DNA of 45,686 nt from an uncultured Clostridia bacterium (GCA_944386195.1 CALXAD010000013.1:1-45686); one strand, 5' to 3'. Positions 14,709-24,043 are shown, counted from the first letter of the stretch. A program made the numbers and translations. Notes: generated by a model not told the origin, from the sequence alone.

Positions 14709-15590
14709 TTATTTTTTATATATTTCTCTTAATATATTATAAATTGTATCTTTTATAAATTCAGCAGTTGTAACTGGTGCAACTTTTCCTGGCAATGCTA
14801 ATGCCCATATTAATTTTAAATTTCTTTCTTTTGCTGTTTTTTTATCAATACCTCCTGGATTTGATGCTAAATCTATTAAAAGTGCATCATCTTTTACATA
14901 TTTTAATCTTTCTTGAGTTAAAATCAAATGTGGTACTGTATTAATTATGATATCATATTTTGATAGATTTTCTCCTAAATTATTTATATTTGTTTCATTA
15001 TGACCATATGCTCTAATCCAAGCTAAGTCTTCATCTTTCCTAGCAGCACAAGTAACTTTTGCAGATAATCCTGCCATCTTTCTTGCCAATACTTTTCCTA
15101 TTCTTCCGAAACCTAATATTAATACATTACTTCCATGTATTATTTTATTTGTATTTGCAATTGCAATTTCTATTGCTCCTTCTGCTGTTGATATTGTATT
15201 TAATACTGCTAATTCTTCCCTTTTCATAATATCTATTATTTCGATATATTCATCATTTGCTAAATTATACACATCTGGAGAAATAGTTCCTGCAATTAAT
15301 ATTTTAGCATTTAAATAATGTATAAGTTCCCTTACTGAAATTTCATTATCGCTAAAAGGTGCATTTATATTTACTCCATTACTTGAAAAAGGAATTGGTC
15401 CTATTACTACTTCCACATCTTCTGGTATTGCCTTACTTAATTTTTCTGAAAAGATTATATTTTCATCATCTTTTAGTTCTTCGGCTTTTTCTAATCCAAA
15501 TGTATAAATAATATTTTCTTCTTCTGCCAGCATTTTAACTAATTTTATTATTCTTAAATCTCCACCAATTACAGCAAATTTTTTATTCAT
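14709..15590 (-). CDS. dpaA: Dipicolinate synthase subunit A
   Basis: The 293-residue protein resembles DpaA/SpoVFA, the dehydrogenase-like subunit that makes dipicolinic acid for the spore core. The N-terminus starts 'KFAVIGGDLRIIKLVKML'. A Rossmann motif, 'VLILGFGRIGKVLA' (about 150-163), binds the dinucleotide. The C-terminal 'LALPGKVAPVTTAEFIKDTIYNIL' is characteristic. The ATG at 15590 follows AAGGAGG. The usual partner dpaB (flavoprotein subunit) is not adjacent; uppP follows instead. A partner elsewhere, or an EtfA-type replacement as in some clostridia, would be needed. Confidence 0.88.
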   Translation of the reverse strand: MNKKFAVIGGDLRIIKLVKMLAEEENIIYTFGLEKAEELKDDENIIFSEKLSKAIPEDVEVVIGPIPFSSNGVNINAPFSDNEISVRELIHYLNAKILIAGTISPDVYNLANDEYIEIIDIMKREELAVLNTISTAEGAIEIAIANTNKIIHGSNVLILGFGRIGKVLARKMAGLSAKVTCAARKDEDLAWIRAYGHNETNINNLGENLSKYDIIINTVPHLILTQERLKYVKDDALLIDLASNPGGIDKKTAKERNLKLIWALALPGKVAPVTTAEFIKDTIYNILREIYKK

Positions 15591-15643
15591 AAAATCCCTC
15601 CTTATGTTTTATTATATTGTTTTTTTAGGATTTTATGAATTTT

Positions 15644-16880
15644 TTATTCTTGTCTTTCTTTTTGTTCTTCTATTTGTTCTTCCTTTTCTTGTTTTTTGGT
15701 TCTTCCTTGAATATCTGTTTTTAATAGATTTATATCATTATAACTTAAATGCCTTGTAATTTCTGACATCTCTTCTAAATGTTCTTTTACTTTTTCCTCT
15801 TTTTTAGTTATCTTATCTTCTTTGCCTTTTCTACTTTCTAGATTAAATGGTATTGAAATTCTTGCCATAATTGGTATAAAAATCGGTTCTTTTTTTACTC
15901 TTGCTACTATTTTTTCACTATCTATATCAATTGCTAAATTCACATATTTAATTGCTGTATCTTTATCACCATTCATCAAAGCTATTTTTGATAATTCATA
16001 ATAACCATCAGCTGATAACTCATCATCTTCTACAGCTTCTAAAAATCTTTTTTCTGCTTCTTTAATATCCTTATATATTAACGCTATCTCCGCTAAATTA
16101 TATTTTGCAAGATATGCTACTGTATTAATTTGAGCTGCTTTTTCATAACATATTTTTGCATTTTGAAAATCATTTAACATTGTATATGCCATTCCTAAAC
16201 TATAATTCAAATCATAACTATGCGGATTATATTTTAAAGCATCTTGATATACATTTACTGCTTCTTTATACATTTCTAAATCTATTAATATATCTCCGAA
16301 GTAAAATACTTGCTTCATAATTTTCTGGCTTTTTATCTAATAAATTAAATAACATCTGTGTTGCTTCTTCTTTTTTATCTAAACCATTTAACAATTCTGC
16401 AACTTTATAATATGAATCAAAATCTTGTTTATTTAAGTCAATTGCTTGTACGTATTCATCTATTGCTTTTCTCATTCCGCCTTCTTTTTCATAAATTTCT
16501 GCAAGTAATCTATGTGCTTTATAACTATTGGGATTTTTATCTAATAAATCTAGTAATGCTTCTTTTGCTTTTTTATTGTTTTCAAACATAAAGTAAATTT
16601 TAGCTTTTGTAAAGTCAATTAGCTCATATAAGTATATTTCTCTTTTTTCTAAAATAATAACAAGTATTGGAATTATTATAGCTAAAATATATTTTAATAT
16701 CACAAATAATATATTTAAATCTATAGAAAATAATACTTCCAAAAAGTTTAGTGCTATTCCCATCGCTTCTAAAACCAGGACAATAACATAACTTGTATCA
16801 TTTCTTCTTATCATTCTAAGAAACATATATACAAATATGGCAAATGAAATAAATGTAAATACTAATTGTTCTAATAGCAT
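15644..16880 (-). CDS. Membrane-anchored TPR protein, read through a +1 frameshift at CGG
   Basis: The gene is split into two overlapping frames that form one protein of about 411 residues if one base is skipped. The first frame (16880-16266) has three N-terminal membrane helices (about 1-75) and then TPR repeats. It leaves the repeat register at 'NYEASILL' followed by CGG, and ends 11 codons later. The second frame resumes with 'GDILIDLEMYKEAVNVYQDAL', which completes the interrupted TPR. It continues with more repeats and a charged Lys/Glu-rich tail. The break lies at 16295-16301 on the minus strand: CTT CGG A, resuming as GGA. The ATG at 16880 follows AAAGGAG. TPR proteins are scaffolds; the partner is unknown. 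An independent start at the ATG at 16318 cannot be excluded, but it lacks a good ribosome site and would begin inside a repeat. Confidence 0.75.
16295..16301 (-). promoter_or_regulatory. Candidate +1 recoding site CTT-CGG-A (site 1)
   Basis: Zero-frame reading is CTT CGG AGA; the continued TPR needs CTT (C) GGA GAT. It is one of three in-frame CGG codons found in the window, all at such breaks. CTT-NNN also resembles the prfB slip site CTT TGA C. Confidence 0.6.
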
Positions 16881-16935
16881 TTTAATTACTCCTTTTATAT
16901 CCCATATTCTATTTAATTTTTTCTCATTTGTCTAG

Positions 16936-17496
16936 TTATTCATACAATTCTTGGTAAATTTTATAATTTCTTAATATTTTCCTTACATAATTATTAGTTT
17001 CTTTGTATGGAATGTTTTCAATATCACTTCCATCTGCTTTTATTATTCCTTTTTCTATCCAATTATCAACTGTTCCAATTCCTGCATTATATGCTGCAAC
17101 TGCAACTTCTTTATTTCCATATTGTTCTAGTAATACGCTTAAATATTTTGTTCCTATGTTTATATTATTTTGTATATTTGAAATTTCTTCTTGGGCATTC
17201 TCAAAATCAATTGATATTCCATATTTTCTTGCAACATCTATAGCTGTTTCTTCCATAAGTTGCATAAGTCCAATTGCACTTTTATGTGAAACAGCTTCTT
17301 CTTGAAAATTACTTTCTGCTTTTATCACTGCAAATACCAAATTTTCATCTACATTATATTTTTCAGCATAAATTGAAACTATTTCTTGATATGTTTTTGG
17401 ATATATTATTTTTAATATTTTGTTTTTAAAGATAAACACTAAAGCAATTATAAAAATAATAATTGCAACAAAAATCAGTATTTTTTTATTTTTCAA
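16936..17496 (-). CDS. Lytic murein transglycosylase (SLT family)
   Basis: The 186-residue protein has an N-terminal membrane anchor (about 5-22). It is followed by a soluble lytic transglycosylase domain. Visible motifs are 'VIKAESNFQEEAVSHKSAIGLMQLM', with the catalytic Glu in AES, then 'GTKYLSVLLEQYGN' and 'AVAAYNAGIGTVDNWI'. Such enzymes cleave the MurNAc-GlcNAc bond of peptidoglycan with formation of anhydro ends. The start is a TTG at 17496 with AAAGGAG upstream at rather long spacing (about 13 bases). It follows polA by 68 bases. The length is typical for the small clostridial enzymes of this type. Confidence 0.88.
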   Translation of the reverse strand: MKNKKILIFVAIIIFIIALVFIFKNKILKIIYPKTYQEIVSIYAEKYNVDENLVFAVIKAESNFQEEAVSHKSAIGLMQLMEETAIDVARKYGISIDFENAQEEISNIQNNINIGTKYLSVLLEQYGNKEVAVAAYNAGIGTVDNWIEKGIIKADGSDIENIPYKETNNYVRKILRNYKIYQELYE

Positions 17497-17564
17497 AACT
17501 GGTTTCTCTCTCCTTTGCTTGAAAAAACATCCCTCTTTAAATTTAAAATGACTCCAATAAGACT

Positions 17565-20270
17565 TTATTTACAATCATACCAATTATTTGCTTCTGATAT
17601 TTCTACTATTAGTGGTACTTTTAGCTCAGTTGCTGTTTGCATACAATCTTTAATTATTGTTTTTATTTCTTCTTTTTCTTCTATTGGTGCTTCTATCATC
17701 ATTTCATCATGTACTTGTAATACTATTTTTGATTTTAATTTTCTTTTCTTTATTTCATTATAAACTTTTATCATCGCTATTTTCATTATATCTGCTGCGG
17801 TTCCTTGTATTGGTGTATTCATTGCTGCCCTTGCACCAAATTGTCTTACCATATAATTATTTGATTTTAATTCTGGTATATATCTTCTTCTATGAAATAA
17901 TGTTTCTACATATCCTTTCTCTTTCGCTTCTTCTTTTATATTATCCATAAATTTTTTTATTCCTGAATACTGTGTTAAATATTCATCTATATATGCTTTT
18001 GCTTGTTTTCTTCCTATTCCTAGTTGTTCTGCTAATCCAAAGTCACTTATACCATATACTATTCCAAAGTTTACAGCTTTTGCATTACTTCTTTGCTCTT
18101 TTGTTACTTCATCTATTGGTGTTTTAAACACTTTTGATGCAGCTTGTTTATGAATATCTTGCCCTTCTTTAAATGCTTCTATCATATGTTTATCTCCTGA
18201 TATTGAAGCTAATACTCTTAATTCTATTTGTGAATAATCTGCATCTACATATACATATCCATTCTCTGGCTTAAATACCTTTCTTACTCTTTTTCCTAAT
18301 TCAAATCTAGTTGGTATGTTTTGAAGATTAGGTTCTGTTGAACTTATTCTTCCTGTTGCTGTTATTGTTTGGTGGAAAAATGAATGTATTCTTTTGGTTT
18401 TTGGATTTATATATGGCTTTAAACCTTCTACATATGTAGAATTTAATTTCATAAGTTGTCTATATTCTAATATTTGTTCTATTATTGGATGTTTTTTCTT
18501 TAGTTTTTCTAATACATCTACATCTGTTGAATATCCATTTTTTGTTTTCTTTATTACTGGCAATTGCATTTTTTCAAATAGAATTTCTCCTAATTGTTTT
18601 GTTGAATTTATATTAAATTCTTCTCCTGCCATTTCATAGATTATTTTTGTTATTGTTTCTAATTTTTCTGTTAATTCTTTTCCAAAGTCTTCTAATTCTT
18701 CTTTATCTACATACATTCCATTCCATTGCATATTTGATAATACTTCTACTGTTGGCATATCTATTTTATAGAATAAATCTAGGCAATCTATTTCTTTTAA
18801 TTTTTGTTCTGTTATTTCTTTTATTTTTCCTATTGCATATGCATATAAACTTACTTCTTTTATTAAGTTTTCATCTACATTGTCTTGATTACTGTTTTCT
18901 TCAAATAAATTTATTTGTTCTTGTTTATTTTCTTCGCTTTCATACTCACTTAAATCTATTTCTAAATATCTTTCTATTAAGTCTTTTATTTTTAATTTAT
19001 TATTTGTTGGATTTAATATATATGCAGCTATTGCTATATCATAATATATTCCTTCTAAATTAATATTTTCTTGTTTCAATAATATGTATTCTCTTCCTAA
19101 ATCTATCCCTATTTTTTTTATTTCTTTGTCTTCTAATATTTCTTTTATACTATTTAGGTCATCAGTTAATTCAATATAATATACTTCAGATTTTTCTTTA
19201 TTATATATACTTATGCCTTTTATTTTTTCTTTAATTATCTTTTCTTCATCTTCTAATTTTTGTGTTACAAAATAGAATATCATTTCTTTTTGTTCTTTTA
19301 TGAATTTAATTATTTCTTCTTTTGTCTTTTCTACCATTTTAAATTGTTCTTCTTGTTTTTCTTCTGCTTTTGTTTCTTCCCCACTTCTTAAAGAGAAACG
19401 GTCTATATAACGATTAAAGTTTAATTCTTTAAATATTTCATATACTTTTGGTTTATCCCATTCTTCTACTTTAAAATCTTCTAAATTATCTTCTATTGGT
19501 ACTTCTAAATTTATTGTTCCTAATGTTTTTGAAAGAAAAGCTAAATCTTTATTCTCTACTATTTTTTCCCTTTGTTTTCCTTTTAAGTCATCTTTTCCTT
19601 CTTCTATTTTTTTATATAAATTTTCTATTGAACCATATTCTTGTATTAATTTTAAAGCTGTTTTTTCTCCTACTCCTGGTACTCCTGGTATATTATCTGA
19701 TGTGTCTCCTTGTAATCCTTTTACATCTATTAATTGTTTTGGCTTTATTCCATATTTTTCTATTATTTTTTCTTTGTTATATTCGTCTGTTTCTGTTTTT
19801 CCTCCTTTTGTATGTGGTATTCTTATTGTTACTTTATTTGTTGCTAACTGAAATGTATCTCTATCTCCAGACAATATTACTACTTCTAATTTATGTTTTT
19901 CTCCATAACGAGATAATGTTCCTAAGACATCGTCTGCTTCATATCCTTCTTTTTCTACTATATCTATATTCATTGCTCTTAATATTTCTTTTATTATTGG
20001 CATTTGCTCTGCTAATTCATCTGGCATTCCTTTTCTATTTGCTTTATATCCTTCATACATTTTATGTCTTGCTGTTGGTGCTTTTAAATCAAATGCTACT
20101 GCCATATATTTTGGTTTTACATCTTCTAATAATTTAAACATTATTGCTAAAAATCCATATACTGCATTTGTATATTTCCCATCTTTTGTTGTTAACATTT
20201 TACTTCCCATTATTCCGTAAAACGCTCTATTCATTATACTATTTCCATCTACTAATACAAATTTATCCAA
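17565..20270 (-). CDS. polA: DNA polymerase I
   Basis: The protein has about 901 residues. Domain order is 5'-3' exonuclease (about 1-290, 'FVLVDGNSIMNRAFYGI', 'GYEADDVLGTLSRYGE', 'GDRDTFQL'), then an exonuclease-like middle domain (about 310-500), then the family A polymerase domain. In the last, motif A is 'VDADYSQIELRVLA', motif B 'RSNAKAVNFGIVYG' and motif C 'LQVHDEMMIE'. The middle domain lacks the Asp-x-Glu proofreading motif, as in Bacillus-type Pol I, so 3'-5' proofreading is probably absent. The start is the TTG at 20270, which has AAGGAGG seven bases upstream; a longer frame from 20321 has no ribosome site. Confidence 0.95.
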   Translation of the reverse strand: MDKFVLVDGNSIMNRAFYGIMGSKMLTTKDGKYTNAVYGFLAIMFKLLEDVKPKYMAVAFDLKAPTARHKMYEGYKANRKGMPDELAEQMPIIKEILRAMNIDIVEKEGYEADDVLGTLSRYGEKHKLEVVILSGDRDTFQLATNKVTIRIPHTKGGKTETDEYNKEKIIEKYGIKPKQLIDVKGLQGDTSDNIPGVPGVGEKTALKLIQEYGSIENLYKKIEEGKDDLKGKQREKIVENKDLAFLSKTLGTINLEVPIEDNLEDFKVEEWDKPKVYEIFKELNFNRYIDRFSLRSGEETKAEEKQEEQFKMVEKTKEEIIKFIKEQKEMIFYFVTQKLEDEEKIIKEKIKGISIYNKEKSEVYYIELTDDLNSIKEILEDKEIKKIGIDLGREYILLKQENINLEGIYYDIAIAAYILNPTNNKLKIKDLIERYLEIDLSEYESEENKQEQINLFEENSNQDNVDENLIKEVSLYAYAIGKIKEITEQKLKEIDCLDLFYKIDMPTVEVLSNMQWNGMYVDKEELEDFGKELTEKLETITKIIYEMAGEEFNINSTKQLGEILFEKMQLPVIKKTKNGYSTDVDVLEKLKKKHPIIEQILEYRQLMKLNSTYVEGLKPYINPKTKRIHSFFHQTITATGRISSTEPNLQNIPTRFELGKRVRKVFKPENGYVYVDADYSQIELRVLASISGDKHMIEAFKEGQDIHKQAASKVFKTPIDEVTKEQRSNAKAVNFGIVYGISDFGLAEQLGIGRKQAKAYIDEYLTQYSGIKKFMDNIKEEAKEKGYVETLFHRRRYIPELKSNNYMVRQFGARAAMNTPIQGTAADIMKIAMIKVYNEIKKRKLKSKIVLQVHDEMMIEAPIEEKEEIKTIIKDCMQTATELKVPLIVEISEANNWYDCK

Positions 20271-20298
20271 AATGTTTTCCTCCTTAAAAATCTTCCTT

Positions 20299-20304
20299 AT
20301 TATA
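20299..20304 (-). promoter_or_regulatory. Candidate extended -10 element of polA
   Basis: On the minus strand TGATATAAT gives a TGnTATAAT extended -10 box, about 30 bases before the polA start. No good -35 box is visible. Confidence 0.4.
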
Positions 20305-20418
20305 TCATAGTTTTTTTTCATTTACTACTAACTTTACAAAGAAATTTTAAAAGATAAAAACTTCAAAATAAACTTTCTTTTATCTATGATTCTAATTTTG
20401 TTGAATAGAAAACATATC

Positions 20419-20447
20419 TTGACAGAATTTATGGAGGTAGATATAAT
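20419..20447 (+). promoter_or_regulatory. Perfect consensus-type promoter sequence within the Rpn remnant
   Basis: TTGACA (20419-20424), a 17-base spacer and TATAAT (20442-20447) match the housekeeping consensus at all twelve positions. They lie inside the decayed nuclease coding sequence. This may be chance; if active, it would transcribe only the end of the remnant. Confidence 0.4.
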
Positions 20448-20802
20448 AGAATTATCAAAAATCTATAAAAAGAACGTAAACAAAAATGATAAATTACTCG
20501 ATTGGCTATATTTTATAGATAATCCAGAATCAGAAGAGATGGAAAAGATAATGGAAGAAAATAAAGGAATAAAAGAGGCTAAAAATAAACTAGAAGAAAT
20601 TAGTAATGATGAAATAATGCAAAGAATTGCTGATTGGAGAGAAGGTGCAGAACACGATAAAGCTTCAATAAAACTTACCGCCCAAAACGAAACTAAAAGA
20701 GAAATTGCAAAAAAAATGTTAAATAAAAATATATCAATAGAAGAAATTTCAGAATTAACTGGATTATCACAAAAAGAAATTACAAAACTAACAAAAATTT
20801 AA
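20431..20802 (+). pseudogene. C-terminal remnant of an Rpn-family (PD-(D/E)XK) nuclease
   Basis: About 124 residues are preserved, starting 'MEVDIIELSKIYKKNVNKNDKLLDWLYFIDNPES'. This matches the segment after the nuclease domain of Rpn/transposase_31-like proteins. The C-terminal 'ISIEEISELTGLSQKEITKL' is the usual small helix-turn-helix-like tail. The N-terminal catalytic half is absent. The frame can be followed upstream to about 20386 without family similarity. A related intact gene lies at 25660-26661. The fragment is on the plus strand between two minus-strand operons, so it is probably a leftover of a recombined copy. Confidence 0.65.
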
Positions 20803-20813
20803 TAAAAAATATT

Positions 20814-20848
20814 AAAAGACAGCTAAAAAAATAATTAGTTGTCTTTTT
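20814..20848. terminator. Bidirectional terminator between the Rpn remnant and the M20 gene
   Basis: AAAAGACAGCTA and TAGTTGTCTTTT form a stem with one G-T pair and T-rich flanks on both strands. It serves the minus-strand M20 deacylase gene and the plus-strand remnant. Confidence 0.75.
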
Positions 20849-20858
20849 TATAATCTTT

Positions 20859-21989
20859 TTACATCAAATATTTTTTTACTATTTCATAAAACATTTGAGT
20901 TCCTATTAAAATTGCATTTTCACCAACAGAAAAATCTTCACTATGTTGAGCATGAAATTTATCTCTTCCACAACCTACAAGCATCATAGCACCTGGAACT
21001 TTTTCTAAATAATATGAAAAATCTTCTGATGCTGTTGTTTGATAAGTTGTATCAACATTTTCTACCACTTTTGTTGCTAATTCTTGTAACTCTTTAGCTT
21101 CTTTTTTAGAATTTACTGTTACTGGATATTCCACTAAAAACTTTACTTCTGCTTTTCCTCCCATGTCTTTTGCAATAGTTTCTATTTTTTCTAGTAACTC
21201 TTTTTTACTTCTTTTCCTTACTTCATTATTATTAGTTCTACAAATACCTTTCATATATACTTTATCCGGTATTACATTATTTGTCTTTCCTCCACTTATA
21301 GCAGTTATTCCAAGAACAGCTCTTTTTTCTGGCTCTACATCTATCTTTGCCATTTCTTTTAAAGCTATTCCTATTTTATTTGCAATATATATTGGGTCTA
21401 TACAATTTTCAGGCATTGCTGCATGCCCACCTTTTCCATGTATAATTACATCAAACGGGTCTGATGATGCCATAATAGTTCCTTCTTTTATAGCTATCGT
21501 ATCTTCTTTTAATTGCCCCCATACATGAATTGCAAATGCTTTATCAACCTTTGGATTTTCTAAAGCTCCATTTTGAACCATAAATTTTGCTCCTGCATTT
21601 CCTTCTTCATCTGGTTGAAAAAGTAACTTTACTGTTCCTTTTATTTTATCTTTATTATCAATCAATATCTTTGCTAAAGAAAGCATAATAGTCATATGAG
21701 CATCATGCCCGCATGCATGCTTAGTTCTTCCAGTTTCATCCATTACAACAGCATCCATATCAGTTCTAAAAAGAATACATGGACCTTCTTTTTTTCCTCT
21801 TAATGTTGCAATTATTCCTGTTGCATATATATTATTATTTATGTCTGTATATCCCATTTCTTTTAGTCTTTTTAATATATATTCTGAAGTTTTAAATTCA
21901 TTTAAACCCTTCTCTGGATGATTCCACAAATATTCTTTATCTATTTTCATTTGTGGCTTTAAATCTTCTACTATTTTTTCAATATTCAT
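20859..21989 (-). CDS. M20-family amidohydrolase, probable N-acyl-diaminopimelate deacylase
   Basis: The 376-residue protein belongs to peptidase family M20 (amidohydrolase subgroup). Metal-binding motifs are 'FRTDMDAVVM' (about 72-81), 'KHACGHDAHMTIML' (about 88-101), 'QPDEEGNAGAKFM' (about 127-139) and 'TTASEDFSYYLEKVPG' near the C-terminus. Enzymes of this type remove N-acyl groups from amino acids. It follows dapL by 13 bases, and dapD is in the same run. N-acyl-L,L-diaminopimelate deacylation is therefore the most likely role, in lysine and peptidoglycan precursor synthesis. Sequence alone cannot separate this from other N-acyl amino acid hydrolases. Confidence 0.8.
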   Translation of the reverse strand: MNIEKIVEDLKPQMKIDKEYLWNHPEKGLNEFKTSEYILKRLKEMGYTDINNNIYATGIIATLRGKKEGPCILFRTDMDAVVMDETGRTKHACGHDAHMTIMLSLAKILIDNKDKIKGTVKLLFQPDEEGNAGAKFMVQNGALENPKVDKAFAIHVWGQLKEDTIAIKEGTIMASSDPFDVIIHGKGGHAAMPENCIDPIYIANKIGIALKEMAKIDVEPEKRAVLGITAISGGKTNNVIPDKVYMKGICRTNNNEVRKRSKKELLEKIETIAKDMGGKAEVKFLVEYPVTVNSKKEAKELQELATKVVENVDTTYQTTASEDFSYYLEKVPGAMMLVGCGRDKFHAQHSEDFSVGENAILIGTQMFYEIVKKYLM

Positions 21990-22002
21990 AGCCTTTACCT
22001 TC

Positions 22003-23205
22003 TTATTTAAACAATTTGCTTATTCTTTCTATAGCCTCTTTAGTATCTTCTTTACTTAAAAAAGCTGTTAGCCTAAAAAAACCTTCACCACATTTTCCAA
22101 ATCCTACTCCTGGTGTTCCAACAACCGCTGCCTCATTTAATAGTTTATCAAAAAATTCCCACGAATTCATATTTTGTGGTATTTTTAACCAAATATATGG
22201 TGAATTAATTCCGCCATATACAGTAAATCCAATTTTTTCTAATTCACTTTTTATGTATTTTGCATTTTCTTTATAATATTTTATATTTTCCTTTATCTCC
22301 TGTTGTCCTTCTTCTGTATATACAGCTTCTGCTGCTCTTTGAGTTATATATGGTGCTGCTCCAAATTTTGTGCTTTGTCTTCTTCTATATAAACTATTTA
22401 ATTCAATTTTTTCTCCATTTTGATTAAACGCTTTTAAGCTTTTTGGCACAACAGTAAAAGAACATCTTACACCAGTAAACCCTGCTAATTTTGAATAACT
22501 TCTAAATTCAATAGCTACATCTTTTGCGCCTTCTATTTCATATATGCTATGTGGAATATTTTCATCTTCAATAAATATTTCATATACTGAATCATATAAA
22601 ATTATTGAATTATTTTCTTTAGCATATTTTACCCAATCCTCCAACTGTTTTTTAGTTAAAACTGTGCCTGTTGGATTATTAGGAGAACATAAATATATTA
22701 TATCAATATGTTCTTTTGGAATTTCTGGTACAAATCCATTTTCTTCAGTTCCATTTAAATATACAATATTTGTTCTTCCCATCATTATATTTACGTCTCT
22801 ATATGCTGGATATACTGGGTCCATTAATGCTACTCTATTTTCTATTGATAACAAATCAGCAATTCCTGCAAGGTCTCCTTTAGTTCCTGATGCTATAAAT
22901 ACTTCGTCTTCTTGTAGGTCTACACCTCTTTTTTTATACTCAACATCTAAAATCCTATCTATTAAAAAACTATAACCTTGAACTACTCCATAACCTCTAA
23001 ATGTTTCTTTTTTAGACATTTCTAAAGTAGCTTTATTCATTTCTTCTATTACTTTAGGAACAAGTGGAAGTGATACATCTCCAATTCCTAAATTTATAAC
23101 TTTTTTATCTGGGTTATTTTTTTCATATTCATTTTTCTTGTTTGTTATATTAGAAAATAAATAATCGTTTTCTAATTTTAAAAAATTTTCATTTACCCAA
23201 GCCAT
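22003..23205 (-). CDS. dapL: LL-diaminopimelate aminotransferase type enzyme
   Basis: The 400-residue fold-type I PLP enzyme closely follows the DapL pattern: 'VINLGIGDVSLPL', 'TFRGYGVVQGYSFL', 'FIASGTKGDLAGI', 'CSPNNPTGTVL' and the PLP-lysine motif 'SYSKLAGFTGVR'. DapL converts tetrahydrodipicolinate directly to L,L-diaminopimelate with glutamate as amino donor. The start is placed at the ATG at 23205, preceded by AGAAGGA; a TTG at 23223 has no ribosome site. It lies between dapD and the M20 deacylase. That context suggests it might instead act on, or also act on, the N-acylated intermediate. Confidence 0.87.
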   Translation of the reverse strand: MAWVNENFLKLENDYLFSNITNKKNEYEKNNPDKKVINLGIGDVSLPLVPKVIEEMNKATLEMSKKETFRGYGVVQGYSFLIDRILDVEYKKRGVDLQEDEVFIASGTKGDLAGIADLLSIENRVALMDPVYPAYRDVNIMMGRTNIVYLNGTEENGFVPEIPKEHIDIIYLCSPNNPTGTVLTKKQLEDWVKYAKENNSIILYDSVYEIFIEDENIPHSIYEIEGAKDVAIEFRSYSKLAGFTGVRCSFTVVPKSLKAFNQNGEKIELNSLYRRRQSTKFGAAPYITQRAAEAVYTEEGQQEIKENIKYYKENAKYIKSELEKIGFTVYGGINSPYIWLKIPQNMNSWEFFDKLLNEAAVVGTPGVGFGKCGEGFFRLTAFLSKEDTKEAIERISKLFK

Positions 23206-23251
23206 TTTATTTCCTTCTTTCAAAACATTGCATAAGAGACATCAAATATCA

Positions 23252-24043
23252 TTATGGTCTTAATAAATCTTCTAACACTACTTTACTTCCATATTTTATA
23301 ATCATTGGAATTGATTTTGATAAAGTAACTCCTTCTATATTTGATTTAACATCTCTTGTTCCTGGTATTACTACTGCATCTTTTGGTATTACTATTTGAC
23401 CATTTTCATTTGGAGTAATAATATTTCCTTTTACATTATCATAAACTGGTGTACTTCCTGTAATTGTAACTCCTGCACCTATTACTGCTCCTTCTTTTAC
23501 GATTGTTCCTTCTGTTATTTGTGAACCTGCTCCAACAAATACATTATCTTCTATTATTACAGGATATGCTCCTACTGGTTCTAATACTCCTCCAATTATT
23601 ACTCCTGCACCTAAATGCACATTTTTTCCTATTTGTGCACATGAACCTACTAAAGCTAATGAATCTACCATAGAACCTTCATCAATATATGCTCCTATAT
23701 TTGTGTAACATGGTGGCATAAATGTAACACCTTTTCCTATAAATACTCCATCTCTTATTGATACAGTTTTTGATACTACTCTTACTTTATCCTCTAAAGC
23801 TACTTTTCTTTCTCCCATAGTATCTTTATCTATTGTTCCATCTTCAAATTTTATTACTTCGCCATATTTAAATCCTAGAAGAATGAATTGTTTAACCCAA
23901 GTATTTACTTTCCATTCTCCTTCTTGTTTTTCTGCTACTCTTACTTTTCCTGAATTTAAATCTTCTTTAAACTCTTCCCATACTGGTAAAAACTCTTCTC
24001 TTGTTAACTCCTTGTTTTCTAACAATTTAAGATATTTATCCAC
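23252..24043 (-). CDS. dapD: Tetrahydrodipicolinate N-acyltransferase (DapD type)
   Basis: The 263-residue protein has a helical N-terminal domain ('SGKVRVAEKQEGEWKVNTWVKQFILL'). A left-handed beta-helix of hexapeptide repeats follows (about 95-230). 'YTNIGAYIDEGSMVDSLALVGSCAQIGKNVHL' and 'GGVLEPVGAYPVIIEDNVFVGAGS' match the proteobacterial-type DapD N-succinyltransferase rather than the shorter DapH acetyltransferase. The start is a GTG at 24043 preceded by AAGGAGG. The gene lies 12 bases after the SDR gene and 46 before the dapL ATG. The enzyme acylates tetrahydrodipicolinate with succinyl- or acetyl-CoA; the acyl donor is not certain from sequence. Confidence 0.88.
   Translation of the reverse strand: MDKYLKLLENKELTREEFLPVWEEFKEDLNSGKVRVAEKQEGEWKVNTWVKQFILLGFKYGEVIKFEDGTIDKDTMGERKVALEDKVRVVSKTVSIRDGVFIGKGVTFMPPCYTNIGAYIDEGSMVDSLALVGSCAQIGKNVHLGAGVIIGGVLEPVGAYPVIIEDNVFVGAGSQITEGTIVKEGAVIGAGVTITGSTPVYDNVKGNIITPNENGQIVIPKDAVVIPGTRDVKSNIEGVTLSKSIPMIIKYGSKVVLEDLLRP

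Noticed and set aside
16318..16318. Independent start for the second half of the TPR gene
   Set aside because: There is no ribosome site, and the start lies inside a repeat that is continuous only if the two frames are joined.
17007..20137. Many long hydrophobic plus-strand reading frames opposite polA and other minus-strand genes
   Set aside because: They are antisense shadows of AT-rich coding sequence, with runs of Leu/Phe, no ribosome sites and no family similarity.
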